The position numbers and the translations under genes are program-made. Below, piece by piece: positions 43,680 to 52,516 of a stretch of DNA of 64,000 nucleotides; within the stretch, counting starts at the first letter, position 1; every line of letters begins with the position of its first letter. The stretch comes from Bacteroidia bacterium (GTDB lineage: Bacteria; Bacteroidota; Bacteroidia; AKYH767-A; OLB10): contig JAEUTI010000042.1 in the NCBI GenBank assembly GCA_016788065.1, positions 1 to 64,000 of the forward strand. The letters run 5' to 3'. A model generated the notes under the pieces. It was given only the letters and a program-made list of their open reading frames with translations. It searched no databases and was not told the origin of the DNA.

Positions 43680-44024
43680 ATGGATTTAAAAAGTATTGAA
43701 GAACTGAAGGATGAATGGACCTTCCTGACCAAGCGTTTGGAGGCTCAATTTGGTGAAGAACCTGATTTGCAGGCAATCTTGTTTCTAATTGGTGTTCAGG
43801 AACTTGGCAAAGGACCTTCCAATTTTAGCAAAGATCAGAAACAAGATCTGATGCATATTGCAACGTGCAGACTATTAAGCACTTACGGATATTACGAATT
43901 AGATGGATTGGACGATGATGGCTGGCCTCACTGGCGCAGAGTTGGCAAATTGCCGGTACTAACTCTCAAGGAACAGGATCTGGTATTAAAAAGAGCCGTG
44001 CTGGATTATTTCAGAGACAATTAA
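43680..44024 (+). CDS. Conserved-looking small protein of unknown function
   Basis: 114 residues, soluble and acidic at the start (MDLKSIEELKDEWTFLTKRL). AILFLIGVQELGKGPSNFSKDQKQDLMHIATCRLL is a helical core, and the segment LDDDGWPHWRRVGKLPVLT is distinctive. I believe similar proteins are common in Bacteroidota but cannot name the family. I preferred ATG 43680 to 43641 from the promoter box. Confidence 0.75.
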   Translation: MDLKSIEELKDEWTFLTKRLEAQFGEEPDLQAILFLIGVQELGKGPSNFSKDQKQDLMHIATCRLLSTYGYYELDGLDDDGWPHWRRVGKLPVLTLKEQDLVLKRAVLDYFRDN

Positions 44025-44027
44025 AAA

Positions 44028-44378
44028 TCAGCGAATTACCACAGTTTTAGTCACTGTTTTGGATTGCTCCAGACGAATATAATCTTTGGCAACCTTAGTG
44101 CCTTTAACCACTTCTACATTAAGTACGGCTTCCAACTTAAAGGAAAAAAATGCCTGTCCTGCAGCATCCGACTGTTTTACCTGATTAGCACTTGCCTGAA
44201 CATTATTGACCGGATTGATCACACTATCCTGACTTAAAGTTACGAGCGCCCCTGAAATTCTTTGGCCGGTGGAATCAACAACCGTGATCATTGCTTCAGC
44301 GGGACCGCTTTTTTTGCAGGATGAAAATGCTGCAGAAGCCACTACCAATGCGAATAAGAGGAATTTGAATGCTTTCAT
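44028..44378 (-). CDS. Small lipoprotein with carboxypeptidase-regulatory-like fold
   Basis: 116 residues from ATG 44378. A longer upstream frame exists but MKAFKFLLFALVVASAAFSS is a clear lipoprotein signal, with Cys at 21 in FSSCKK. The rest (AMITVVDSTGQRISGALVTLSQD ... AGQAFFSFKLEAVLNVEVVKG) looks like one Ig-like CarboxypepD_reg module, usual in outer-membrane lipoproteins. Function unknown. It is divergent from the cyclophilin gene. Confidence 0.72.
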   Translation of the reverse strand: MKAFKFLLFALVVASAAFSSCKKSGPAEAMITVVDSTGQRISGALVTLSQDSVINPVNNVQASANQVKQSDAAGQAFFSFKLEAVLNVEVVKGTKVAKDYIRLEQSKTVTKTVVIR

Positions 44379-44499
44379 TTTTCTATCAATTTGACTAATT
44401 TTGCCTGAACAATCGGTCTTAAAATCCAAAAGTATATTAACTTTACGTGAAAAGGAAACTTTTGTTTCCGGAATATTACAAAAATTTAAAATCAACCAT

Positions 44500-45168
44500 A
44501 TGAAAAAGATCTTTGCCATCATTGCATTATCACTAATTACAATTACCGCTGTTCAGGCTCAACAAGCTAAAGGGCAGTCAGGCGAAAAAGAACGCATAGT
44601 AGAAATCAGCACCTCTTATGGTAAGATGAAAATCAAACTTTACAATCAAACGCCAAAGCACCGCGACAATTTCATCAAACTTGCCAGCGAAGGATTTTAT
44701 AACGACTTATTATTTCATCGTGTGATCAATGGATTTATGATTCAGGGTGGCGATCCAAATTCCAAAACCGCCGGTCCGGATGTACAATTAGGAGCAGGAG
44801 ATGTTGGATACAAAGTACCAGGAGAGTTTGATAAAAGTTTAATCCACAAAAAAGGAACTTTGTGTGCTGCCCGTGACGGAAATCCTGAAAAGGCTTCCAG
44901 CGGATGTCAGTTTTATATTGTACAGGGCAAGACTCATACTGATGCTGAACTGGACCAGATGGAACAACGTATGGGTTCGAAATACACTCCTGAGCAACGT
45001 AACATTTATAAAACCATTGGAGGTACTCCTTTCCTTGATCAGAACTACACTGTATATGGTGAAGTAATTGAAGGAATGGATGTAATCGATAAGATTGCTG
45101 CAGTTAAAACAAAACCAGGTGATCGTCCGGTTGAGAATGTAAAAATGCAGGTAAAAGTTATAAAATAA
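44500..45168 (+). CDS. Exported cyclophilin-type peptidyl-prolyl isomerase
   Basis: 222 residues from ATG 44500, chosen because MKKIFAIIALSLITITAVQAQ is a clean signal peptide; the longer frame upstream is not plausible. The cyclophilin core shows TSYGKMKIKLYNQTPKHRDNF, the catalytic FHRVINGFMIQGGDP, and SSGCQFYIVQGKT. A 45-residue insertion (DAELDQMEQRMGSKYTPEQR) precedes YTVYGEVIEGMDVIDKI, as in other Bacteroidota members. It probably assists folding of exported proteins in the periplasm. Confidence 0.93.
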   Translation: MKKIFAIIALSLITITAVQAQQAKGQSGEKERIVEISTSYGKMKIKLYNQTPKHRDNFIKLASEGFYNDLLFHRVINGFMIQGGDPNSKTAGPDVQLGAGDVGYKVPGEFDKSLIHKKGTLCAARDGNPEKASSGCQFYIVQGKTHTDAELDQMEQRMGSKYTPEQRNIYKTIGGTPFLDQNYTVYGEVIEGMDVIDKIAAVKTKPGDRPVENVKMQVKVIK

Positions 45169-45211
45169 ATTTCGTTTAAATACCAATACAGATTTCTATT
45201 ATCCGGTTTTT

Positions 45212-46225
45212 ATGTTTCAGAAAATTGAAGAGTTAATTCTTGAAGTTGAGAATTTCAAAGTAGAAAGCCGGGAAGAACTGGAATCATTCCGCATACAATA
45301 TCTTAGTAAAAAAAGTCCACTCACCGATCTCTTCGCTGCAATGAAAACCATTGCACCCGAAGAAAGGAAAAACTTTGGCCTGAAAGTAAATGAATTAAAA
45401 AATAAAGCCGAAGAAAAATTCCGTGCCCTTGCAGAGAATTTTGGAGAAGTGGCAAAAGACAATGGTCCGCAACTGGATCCTACGTTGCCTGGTGAACCAA
45501 TAACCATTGGAAGCAGACATCCTGTATCGATCATCCGCAATCATATTATTGAAATCTTCAATCGCATTGGATATGCAGTTGCCGAAGGACCGGAGATTGA
45601 AGATGACTGGCACAACTTTACGGCACTGAATTTCCCACCTGAGCATCCTGCCCGCGATATGCAGGACACCTTTTTTATGGATGACGAATGGGGTATGGCA
45701 CTTCGTACACATACCTCATCGGTGCAGGTTCGTGTTATGCAAAACTCAAAACCACCTATTCGAATAATTGCACCCGGAAGAGTATACCGCAATGAAGCGA
45801 TTTCGGCCAGAGCACATTGCTTGTTTCATCAGGTCGAAGGATTATATATAGATGAGAATGTTTCATTCGCCGATCTCAAACAAACACTTATGTACTTTGC
45901 ACAAGAGATGTTTGGCAGCGAAACAAAAATACGTCTTCGCCCTTCATACTTCCCTTTTACAGAACCTTCGGCTGAGATGGATGTCTCGTGCAACATTTGT
46001 AATGGCAAAGGGTGTAATGTGTGTAAATACACCGGTTGGCTCGAAATTATGGGCTGCGGAATGGTCGATCCGAATGTATTGGAAAATTGTGGTATCGACA
46101 GTAAAAAATATTCCGGGTTTGCATTCGGAATGGGAATTGAAAGGATTGCCATGTTAAAATATACAATCAGTGATTTACGATTGTATTTTGAAAACGATAT
46201 GCGGTTTCTGGGGCAATTCAAATAA
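45212..46225 (+). CDS. pheS: Phenylalanyl-tRNA synthetase alpha subunit
   Basis: 337-residue class II synthetase subunit. The N-terminal coiled coil (1-90) binds tRNA. Catalytic motifs: LRTHTSSVQVRVM (motif 2 approach), RVYRNEAISARAHCLFHQVEG, PYFPFTEPSAEMDV and FGMGIERIAMLKY (motif 3). An unusual Cys-rich stretch CNICNGKGCNVC (near 262-273) sits where many PheS proteins have CxxC, and may hold Zn. pheT is not adjacent, as is often so in Bacteroidota. The terminator follows the stop directly. Confidence 0.96.
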   Translation: MFQKIEELILEVENFKVESREELESFRIQYLSKKSPLTDLFAAMKTIAPEERKNFGLKVNELKNKAEEKFRALAENFGEVAKDNGPQLDPTLPGEPITIGSRHPVSIIRNHIIEIFNRIGYAVAEGPEIEDDWHNFTALNFPPEHPARDMQDTFFMDDEWGMALRTHTSSVQVRVMQNSKPPIRIIAPGRVYRNEAISARAHCLFHQVEGLYIDENVSFADLKQTLMYFAQEMFGSETKIRLRPSYFPFTEPSAEMDVSCNICNGKGCNVCKYTGWLEIMGCGMVDPNVLENCGIDSKKYSGFAFGMGIERIAMLKYTISDLRLYFENDMRFLGQFK

Positions 46226-46263
46226 TTGTCGCGGAAAGCGGGTAGCATTCCACGACAATTATT
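46221..46263 (+). terminator. Terminator after pheS
   Basis: Perfect 11-bp stem AATAATTGTCG / CGACAATTATT with a 21-nt loop, then TTTAG. The left arm overlaps the stop codon. Confidence 0.6.
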
Positions 46264-46266
46264 TTA

Positions 46267-46288
46267 GAGACGCATTGCTATGCGTCTC
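46267..46288. repeat. GAGACGCAT palindrome
   Basis: 9-bp perfect stem GAGACGCAT / ATGCGTCTC with loop TGCT. It has the look of a dispersed intergenic palindrome, and also lies in the leader of the GNAT gene. Confidence 0.7.
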
Positions 46289-46319
46289 CACCACCAAACA
46301 TTTAAATGAAAAGTGACAA

Positions 46320-46838
46320 ATGGCAACCATGAATCTTAATCCTGTTTTAAGACCGTGGCAACCGGGTGATATTGATGACTTGATTTTTCATGGCAACAAT
46401 CCCAGGGTGGCAGCATTCATGATGGATCAATTCCCACATCCTTACACCAGAGAAGCTGCAGAGCAGTTTATTAGTAAAACCATGCAGTCTAACCCTGCAC
46501 AGGTTTTTGCAATTACCATTGAAGATAAGGCCATAGGTGGTATTGGCATTTTTCCTCAAACCGATATCAGCAGAATGAACGCTGAAATCGGGTATTGGCT
46601 GGGGGAAACTTATTGGAATAAAGGAATTATAACGAAGTGCATTCCAAAAATTGTTGAATATGGCTTTTCAACTTTCGATATTGACCGCATTTTTGCACGG
46701 CCTTTTGGCACCAACATAGCTTCACAGAAAGCACTTGAAAAATGCGGATTTATTTTAGAAGGCAGGTTTAAAAATACCTGGATCAAAAATAATGAGCGCT
46801 TTGATGAATTGATATATGCTATTCGTAAAGCTGAATAG
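46320..46838 (+). CDS. GNAT-family N-acetyltransferase (RimJ/RimL type)
   Basis: 172 residues. LRPWQPGDIDDLIFHGNNPRV, AIGGIGIFPQTDISRMNAEIGYWL, WNKGIITKCIPKIVEYGF and NIASQKALEKCGFILEGRFK follow the RimJ/L-like acetyltransferase pattern. The acetyl-CoA loop is NKGIITK, a variant of the usual R/Q-x-x-G-x-G/A. The substrate is unknown. A second Met (codon 4) could be the start. It converges with rodA with no gap. Confidence 0.85.
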   Translation: MATMNLNPVLRPWQPGDIDDLIFHGNNPRVAAFMMDQFPHPYTREAAEQFISKTMQSNPAQVFAITIEDKAIGGIGIFPQTDISRMNAEIGYWLGETYWNKGIITKCIPKIVEYGFSTFDIDRIFARPFGTNIASQKALEKCGFILEGRFKNTWIKNNERFDELIYAIRKAE

Positions 46839-48101
46839 TTAACGGAGAATAAAAGTCCGGTAACTATCGAGCTTTACCAGAATAAATAGCAGAATGGTGA
46901 ATGACCACAAGGATGAACCACCATAACTGAGGAAAGGCAAAGGAATTCCAATTACAGGCAATAATCCTATAGTCATTCCAATATTTACCATCAGGTGAAT
47001 GAATAAAATGGAAGCTACTCCATAAGCGTAAATCCTTGTGAAATCCGACTTCTGTCGTTCCGCAATAAATAAGATGCGATAAAGCAGTGCTGTAAACAAT
47101 CCAAGTATCACTAAAGACCCTAGAAATCCCCACTCCTCTCCTACCGTACAGAAAATAAAATCGGTACTTTGTTCCGGAACAAAGTCAAACTTGGTTTGTG
47201 TTCCGTTTAAAAACCCTTTGCCAGTTAAGCCACCGGAACCTATTGCAATCAAACTTTGATTAACATTATAACCGGCACCTTTCAGATCGGTATCTTTTCC
47301 CAGAAGAAAATTGATCCGTTGCTTTTGGTGTGGCTCGAGAACATTATGAAAAAAATAATCGACGCTAAATACAACTCCGGCAGCCATGGCAAGAATAACT
47401 GAAATCGTAATAATATTTTTTCTGGTTTTCCGAAGTAATGCAATTGCCAGAACAGCAATGCCGGCAAGTACACTCACAATAATTATTTTCGATACCATTA
47501 AAGCCAAAACAAACAACAGTACAGCGAAGAAACCAATAATCAATACATTTTGAGATAATCCTTCGCGATACAAAACGAAAATAAAAGAACAAAAAACGAG
47601 CGCAGATCCGGTGTCGTTTTGTAGCAAGATCATTGCTATGGGTATGATAATAAATGTACCGGCAACCAATTTGGTACGAAAATCTTTCATGTTAATATTC
47701 ACGGTACTCAAATATTTTGCGAGAGCCATGTTGGTGGCAAACTTGGCGAATTCGGCAGGTTGCAACCTGAATGCTCCAATTTCGAACCAGGATTTGGAAC
47801 CTGCAACTTCCTTTCCGAATAACAACACTGCGACCAGTATCAAGAGAACAAAACCATAGATAGGATAGGCAAATGCTTCAAAGAATTTACCATCAATCAC
47901 CAAAATAAAAATAGCAAGCACCAAGGAGGTGGCAATCCAAACCATCTGGCGACCATAGTTCTGGGAAATATCCAGGATCGATTTATGATCTTCGTTATAC
48001 ACCGCGGCATAAATATTCACCCAGCCAATCAGTACCAATGCCAAATAAATTCCGACAATAAGCCAGTCGATATTTTCGAAGATGCTCTTCTGTTTCCTCA
48101 T
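46839..48101 (-). CDS. rodA: Peptidoglycan polymerase RodA (SEDS family)
   Basis: 420 residues, ten or so membrane segments. SEDS glycosyltransferase of the elongasome, paired with PBP2. Family signatures include AGSKSWFEIGAFRLQPAEFAK, LQNDTGSALVF, GSGGLTGKGFLNGTQTKFDFVPEQSTDFIF (residues about 290-320) and GIPLPFLSYGGSSLW. A long internal loop around 195-255 is typical for Bacteroidota RodA. It overlaps mrdA by 4 bp and is the last gene of the mreB-mreC-mreD-mrdA-rodA series. Confidence 0.96.
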   Translation of the reverse strand: MRKQKSIFENIDWLIVGIYLALVLIGWVNIYAAVYNEDHKSILDISQNYGRQMVWIATSLVLAIFILVIDGKFFEAFAYPIYGFVLLILVAVLLFGKEVAGSKSWFEIGAFRLQPAEFAKFATNMALAKYLSTVNINMKDFRTKLVAGTFIIIPIAMILLQNDTGSALVFCSFIFVLYREGLSQNVLIIGFFAVLLFVLALMVSKIIIVSVLAGIAVLAIALLRKTRKNIITISVILAMAAGVVFSVDYFFHNVLEPHQKQRINFLLGKDTDLKGAGYNVNQSLIAIGSGGLTGKGFLNGTQTKFDFVPEQSTDFIFCTVGEEWGFLGSLVILGLFTALLYRILFIAERQKSDFTRIYAYGVASILFIHLMVNIGMTIGLLPVIGIPLPFLSYGGSSLWSFTILLFILVKLDSYRTFILR

Positions 48102-49999
48102 GGTTGATCTGTTTTAATATCAACAATCACATCCTCTTCAGATTCGAATTCGGGGACCTTGGGCCTATCGGTTTTCTTAAATAACGAATCTTTCCTTGTA
48201 GGCAACAGATTACCCTTAATCATACGCTCATACAATTCAGGTCTCGAAATGGAATCGGTTAAATATTTCTCCATCATGAGACTTGCAACCGGTGCAGCCC
48301 ATGTTGCACCGAATCCGGAATTTTCTACCATTACTGCAATGGCGATTTTAGGATTTTCACGAGGGGCGAATGCAACAAAAAGAGAGTGATCTTTACCATG
48401 TGGATTTTGTGCAGTTCCGGTCTTTCCACAAATAACAAAATCGCCGAAACGGGCAACCCTTGCAGTACCTGCCTCCACTACTTTTTGCATACCATCCTGA
48501 ATTGCTTCAAAGTGTGAGGCATTAACCATGGTGACATGTTTCTCAGCAAGATTTCTGGTTGTATTTTTCTTATCACCAATCTTCTTCACAATGTGTGGCG
48601 TATAATAGTAGCCTTTGTTGGCAATGATGCACATAATATTTGCCATCTGCAGTGGGGTAACGCCTAGCTCACCTTGACCTATGCCCAATGAAAAAATGGT
48701 TGAAGCTTTCCATCTTCCTTTACCATAATAACGATCATAAAAATCAACCTTTGGTACATTCCCTGCCAGTTCATGAGGCAAATCGACTCCAATTTTTCTA
48801 CCAACACCAAAACTAAGAACATAATCGCGCCACAGTTTATAACCCTTCTCACTCGTAACAAACTTTCGGTTGTCGACAAAGGCGCGGAAGGTATTACAGA
48901 AATAAGGATTACACGAATATTGAACAGCACCTTCCAGACTTAAGCCGCCGGGGTGCGGGTGACATTTAACAGATTTACTACCTACCACAAAAGAGTGAGG
49001 GAACACAGTTCCTGGATTTATTATTGATTCCTGCTGTGCAATAAGTGCATTTACGAGTTTGAATGTGGAACCGGGAGGATAGTATGCCATCATAGCACGA
49101 TTAAAAAGCGGCTTCAGTTCGTCTTTCAATAATTGGGAATAATTTTTAGAACGAACCCTTCCTACAAGCAAATTCGGGTCATATCCGGGCTTGGTTACTA
49201 TTGCAAGAATTTCTCCGGTGGAAGGTTCTATTGCCACCACACTACCTATTTTATTTTCCAGCAGGCGCTCACCCAACATTTGCAATTCAAGATCGAGTGT
49301 AGTAACCAGGTTCTGTCCTGAAACAGCCGCTGAGTCATAATCGCCATTTGAAAAACTTCCCTTTTCCCTGTTGAATACATCCACCATAACAATGCGAACA
49401 CCACGCTGTCCTCGTAATTCTTCTTCATAAGATTGCTCGAGACCACTGACACCGATATAATCACCAGACTGATAATAAGGATTCTTAGCTACCAGTTTAT
49501 CATCAACCTCACCAATGTAACCAAGCGTATGGCCTGCAACTTTATTAGGATATTTCCTTAAGGTTCTTGGCTGTACATAAAAACCATGAAATTTAAAAAG
49601 CTTTTCCTGTAAGACGGCATACGTTTCAGCCGACAATTGCTTTTCAAAAATAGAGGACTTTACTCTGGAATAAGTTTTGGCCTTCTTTAATTTTTTCTCG
49701 AAATCCTCTTTGGTTATCCCAATAATATCACAAAAGGAAGTCGTATCAAAATCCTTCACCTGTTTCGGGATCACCATGAGATCATAAACCGCTTCATTGT
49801 AAACTAACAATTTTCCGGTACGATCATAAACCAAACCTCTTGCAGGATATTCGGTAATATATCTTAATACATTGTTGTTCGCCGATAATTTATAGCTGTC
49901 GTCAATTACCTGTATATAAAATAATCGAACCAGGTAAATGAAAATCACCACCGTAAAAATTCCCAAAATCACAAAACGTTGACCAGAGTTTTGCATCAC
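48098..49999 (-). CDS. mrdA: Penicillin-binding protein 2 (elongasome transpeptidase)
   Basis: 633 residues. One N-terminal membrane helix (10-27), then the dimerisation domain with PARGLVYDRTGKLLVYNEAVYDL. Transpeptidase motifs: SxxK in PPGSTFKLVNALIA, SxN in YSCNPYFCN and KTG in CGKTGTAQNPHGKDHSLFVAF. It cross-links peptidoglycan with RodA during cell elongation. Translational overlaps of 4 bp with mreD upstream and rodA downstream show tight coupling. Confidence 0.96.
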   Translation of the reverse strand: MMQNSGQRFVILGIFTVVIFIYLVRLFYIQVIDDSYKLSANNNVLRYITEYPARGLVYDRTGKLLVYNEAVYDLMVIPKQVKDFDTTSFCDIIGITKEDFEKKLKKAKTYSRVKSSIFEKQLSAETYAVLQEKLFKFHGFYVQPRTLRKYPNKVAGHTLGYIGEVDDKLVAKNPYYQSGDYIGVSGLEQSYEEELRGQRGVRIVMVDVFNREKGSFSNGDYDSAAVSGQNLVTTLDLELQMLGERLLENKIGSVVAIEPSTGEILAIVTKPGYDPNLLVGRVRSKNYSQLLKDELKPLFNRAMMAYYPPGSTFKLVNALIAQQESIINPGTVFPHSFVVGSKSVKCHPHPGGLSLEGAVQYSCNPYFCNTFRAFVDNRKFVTSEKGYKLWRDYVLSFGVGRKIGVDLPHELAGNVPKVDFYDRYYGKGRWKASTIFSLGIGQGELGVTPLQMANIMCIIANKGYYYTPHIVKKIGDKKNTTRNLAEKHVTMVNASHFEAIQDGMQKVVEAGTARVARFGDFVICGKTGTAQNPHGKDHSLFVAFAPRENPKIAIAVMVENSGFGATWAAPVASLMMEKYLTDSISRPELYERMIKGNLLPTRKDSLFKKTDRPKVPEFESEEDVIVDIKTDQP

Positions 50000-50514
50000 T
50001 TTTCGTTTATCGGTTTACCAAAAAGATATTGACTGATCATAATGGTAAGTAACGTAGCAACGGAGCTTAATAGTACACGCAGGAACGTTGTAAAAAATTC
50101 GGAGAAACGAAACACTTCAATATAAAATAAAATAAAATGATGAATAAAAGTCAATGTAGCAGCATAAATCAGAAACCAGGTAAATCCCAGTTCCTTAACT
50201 GATGGACTAGATTCTGTTTCATAACCATCACGCGGAGCCATGATACGCAAAACCGTTGGCCTGACATAAGCCATGAACACGCAAGCTGCTGCATGCATAC
50301 CCATGGTATTTGAAAAAACATCAACTACCAATCCTGTTAAGAATGCTGCTAATAGTAAAAATGTTTTGGGCATTCTTACAGGCAGCATCATAATGAACAT
50401 GATGTAAACAAATGGATTTATAAAGCCACTGAACTGCACGTTGTTCAGCACTACTACCTGAACAAGGATCAGTATTAAAAACCGAAACAGAAATACCAGC
50501 AGTTCAGTTATCAT
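49996..50514 (-). CDS. mreD: Rod shape-determining protein MreD
   Basis: 172 residues, about five membrane segments. PFVYIMFIMMLPVRMPKTFLLLAAFLTGLVVDVFSNTMGMHAAACVF is the MreD core (residues about 34-81), including the conserved G-x-x-x-D of the third segment. It overlaps mreC by 11 bp and mrdA by 4 bp. It links MreB to the membrane part of the elongasome. Confidence 0.93.
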   Translation of the reverse strand: MITELLVFLFRFLILILVQVVVLNNVQFSGFINPFVYIMFIMMLPVRMPKTFLLLAAFLTGLVVDVFSNTMGMHAAACVFMAYVRPTVLRIMAPRDGYETESSPSVKELGFTWFLIYAATLTFIHHFILFYIEVFRFSEFFTTFLRVLLSSVATLLTIMISQYLFGKPINEK

Positions 50515-51343
50515 CTGTTGAAAGAGTTTGAGCTTCTAATCCTAATTGTTCTGACTTTAAAAGATTATCGACAATGTAAACATGTGAGAGATTGGCAAAG
50601 TTGGTTGACAGGCGTACTTTAATGGCATAAAAATTATCTCCCGGTTTCAATTCTGAACCGCTAACAATTCCTACCATTACACCTTCGGGAAATATTGTTG
50701 AATAAACAGTTGTTACCAAAGTATCACCATTATTAAATTTCACATGTTTGGGCACTTCCAGCAATGAAGCAATTTTACTATCACTTCCATCCCACACCAG
50801 TGAACCAAAATAATTGCTATTCTTAAAACGTGTACTAATTCTGGTATTTTTGTGAAGCACCGACATGACCGTGCAATAATGCTCAGAAACATCTTTAACT
50901 ATACCAACAACACCTGAGCTTGAAATTACACCCATATCTTTTTTCACACCGTGTACGGAACCTTTGTCAAGAGTCAGGTAATTATTTCTTCTGTTTACAG
51001 AATTATTCACCACCCGGGAAGTGATAAATGAGTATTGTTGTGATCGGGTTGAATCAGCTACGATAGTTTTCACAACTCCATTCTCATAATAAGCATCAGG
51101 GAGCAGACTTTTCAATCGTGCATTTTCACGAGCCAGACTGGCATTATTTTCTTTCAGGTTAATGTACTCTTTTACATAATTTACAGCTTCAAGCACAGAA
51201 GCCGTAACTTTATTGGTTGAATTAAAAACTGATACCTGCTGAAAATTATTATTTCGGATAATAAGGTAAAAACAAATCGTCCATAAAAAGAGGAAAAGAA
51301 GCGTGAAGTTATTTCTCCATAATAGCAGGAACAGACTTCTCAT
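50504..51343 (-). CDS. mreC: Rod shape-determining protein MreC
   Basis: 279 residues. One membrane helix (10-27), a coiled coil (about 60-92, NLKENNASLARENARLKSLL), and the beta-barrel domain with GSVHGVKKDMGVISSSGVVGIV and GDTLVTTVYSTIFPEGVMVGIV. It organises PBP2 in the periplasm. It starts 44 bp after mreB. Confidence 0.94.
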   Translation of the reverse strand: MRSLFLLLWRNNFTLLFLFLWTICFYLIIRNNNFQQVSVFNSTNKVTASVLEAVNYVKEYINLKENNASLARENARLKSLLPDAYYENGVVKTIVADSTRSQQYSFITSRVVNNSVNRRNNYLTLDKGSVHGVKKDMGVISSSGVVGIVKDVSEHYCTVMSVLHKNTRISTRFKNSNYFGSLVWDGSDSKIASLLEVPKHVKFNNGDTLVTTVYSTIFPEGVMVGIVSGSELKPGDNFYAIKVRLSTNFANLSHVYIVDNLLKSEQLGLEAQTLSTDDN

Positions 51344-51387
51344 CGAATATGCAGCTTATTTTGGTGTCAGCAGATTACAGCGACAAA

Positions 51388-52410
51388 TTAAGGAATCAGG
51401 AACTTGAACCTGTCAATATTTTTCAAGGCAATACCGGTACCACGAACAACAGCTCTTAACGGATCTTCCGCAACGTGAACAGGTAATTTCGTTTTCATTG
51501 AAATCCGTTTATCGAGTCCGCGTAATAAGGCACCACCACCTGTCAGGTAGATTCCGGTACGGTAAATATCGGCAGAGAGTTCGGGAGGAGTAATTTCAAG
51601 TGCTTTCAGAATAGCCTCTTCAATTTTAGAAATTGATTTATCGAGTGCATGTGCTATTTCAGAATAGGAAACAGTAATTTCCTTTGGTATACCGGTCATT
51701 AAATCGCGACCATGAACAGCAAAATCAGGTGGAGGATTGTCGAGTTCAGGCAATGCAGAACCAACTTCAATCTTTATGCGCTCAGCAGAGCGTTCACCGA
51801 TGAGGATGTTATGCTGACGACGCATGTAATCCCAGATATCGGTTGTAAAACCATCACCGGCAACACGAATGGACTGGTCGCACACTATACCGCCCAGAGC
51901 AATAACTGCAATTTCACTTGTACCACCACCAATATCAATAATCATATTTCCCATAGGCTCTTCCACATCGATACCAATACCGATTGCAGCTGCCATAGGT
52001 TCATGAATCAGGTACACTTCTTTTCCACCGGCATGTTCAGCTGAATCACGCACCGCACGTTTTTCCACTTCTGTAATTCCGGATGGGATACAAATTACCA
52101 TCTTCAGTGATGGTGTAAAAAGTTTCTTGCCTGGATTAATCATTTTGATCATCCCTCTGATCATATGCTCAGCAGCATCGAAATCGGCAATTACACCATC
52201 TTTCAGGGGACGAATTGTTTTAATGTTTTCATGGGTTTTTCCATGCATCATCATGGCCTGCTTACCAACAGCAAGAACCTTTCCGGTAGTGCGGTCGATT
52301 GCCACAATAGAAGGTTCGTCTACCACAACTTTGTCATTGTGGATAATAAGCGTATTGGCAGTTCCCAGGTCAATTGCGATCTCCTGGGTCAGTAAATCAA
52401 ACAAGCCCAT
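51388..52410 (-). CDS. mreB: Rod shape-determining actin MreB
   Basis: 340-residue bacterial actin that guides the elongasome. IAIDLGTANTLI is phosphate-1, MIIDIGGGTSEIAVIALGGI phosphate-2, and YLTGGGALLRGLDKRI the adenosine region. Sequence and length are typical. It is the first gene of the mre series and lies 106 bp downstream of purH on the same strand. TATCTTTA in that gap resembles a weak -7 box. Confidence 0.97.
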   Translation of the reverse strand: MGLFDLLTQEIAIDLGTANTLIIHNDKVVVDEPSIVAIDRTTGKVLAVGKQAMMMHGKTHENIKTIRPLKDGVIADFDAAEHMIRGMIKMINPGKKLFTPSLKMVICIPSGITEVEKRAVRDSAEHAGGKEVYLIHEPMAAAIGIGIDVEEPMGNMIIDIGGGTSEIAVIALGGIVCDQSIRVAGDGFTTDIWDYMRRQHNILIGERSAERIKIEVGSALPELDNPPPDFAVHGRDLMTGIPKEITVSYSEIAHALDKSISKIEEAILKALEITPPELSADIYRTGIYLTGGGALLRGLDKRISMKTKLPVHVAEDPLRAVVRGTGIALKNIDRFKFLIP

Positions 52411-52516
52411 AATATAATTTTTTCGGTAACGGATTAATTGCTTAACCCGGGGTTAAAGATAGTGATGTATTTTACTTATTAATAAAAGAAATATGGAAGA
52501 TACTGACAATTAATTG

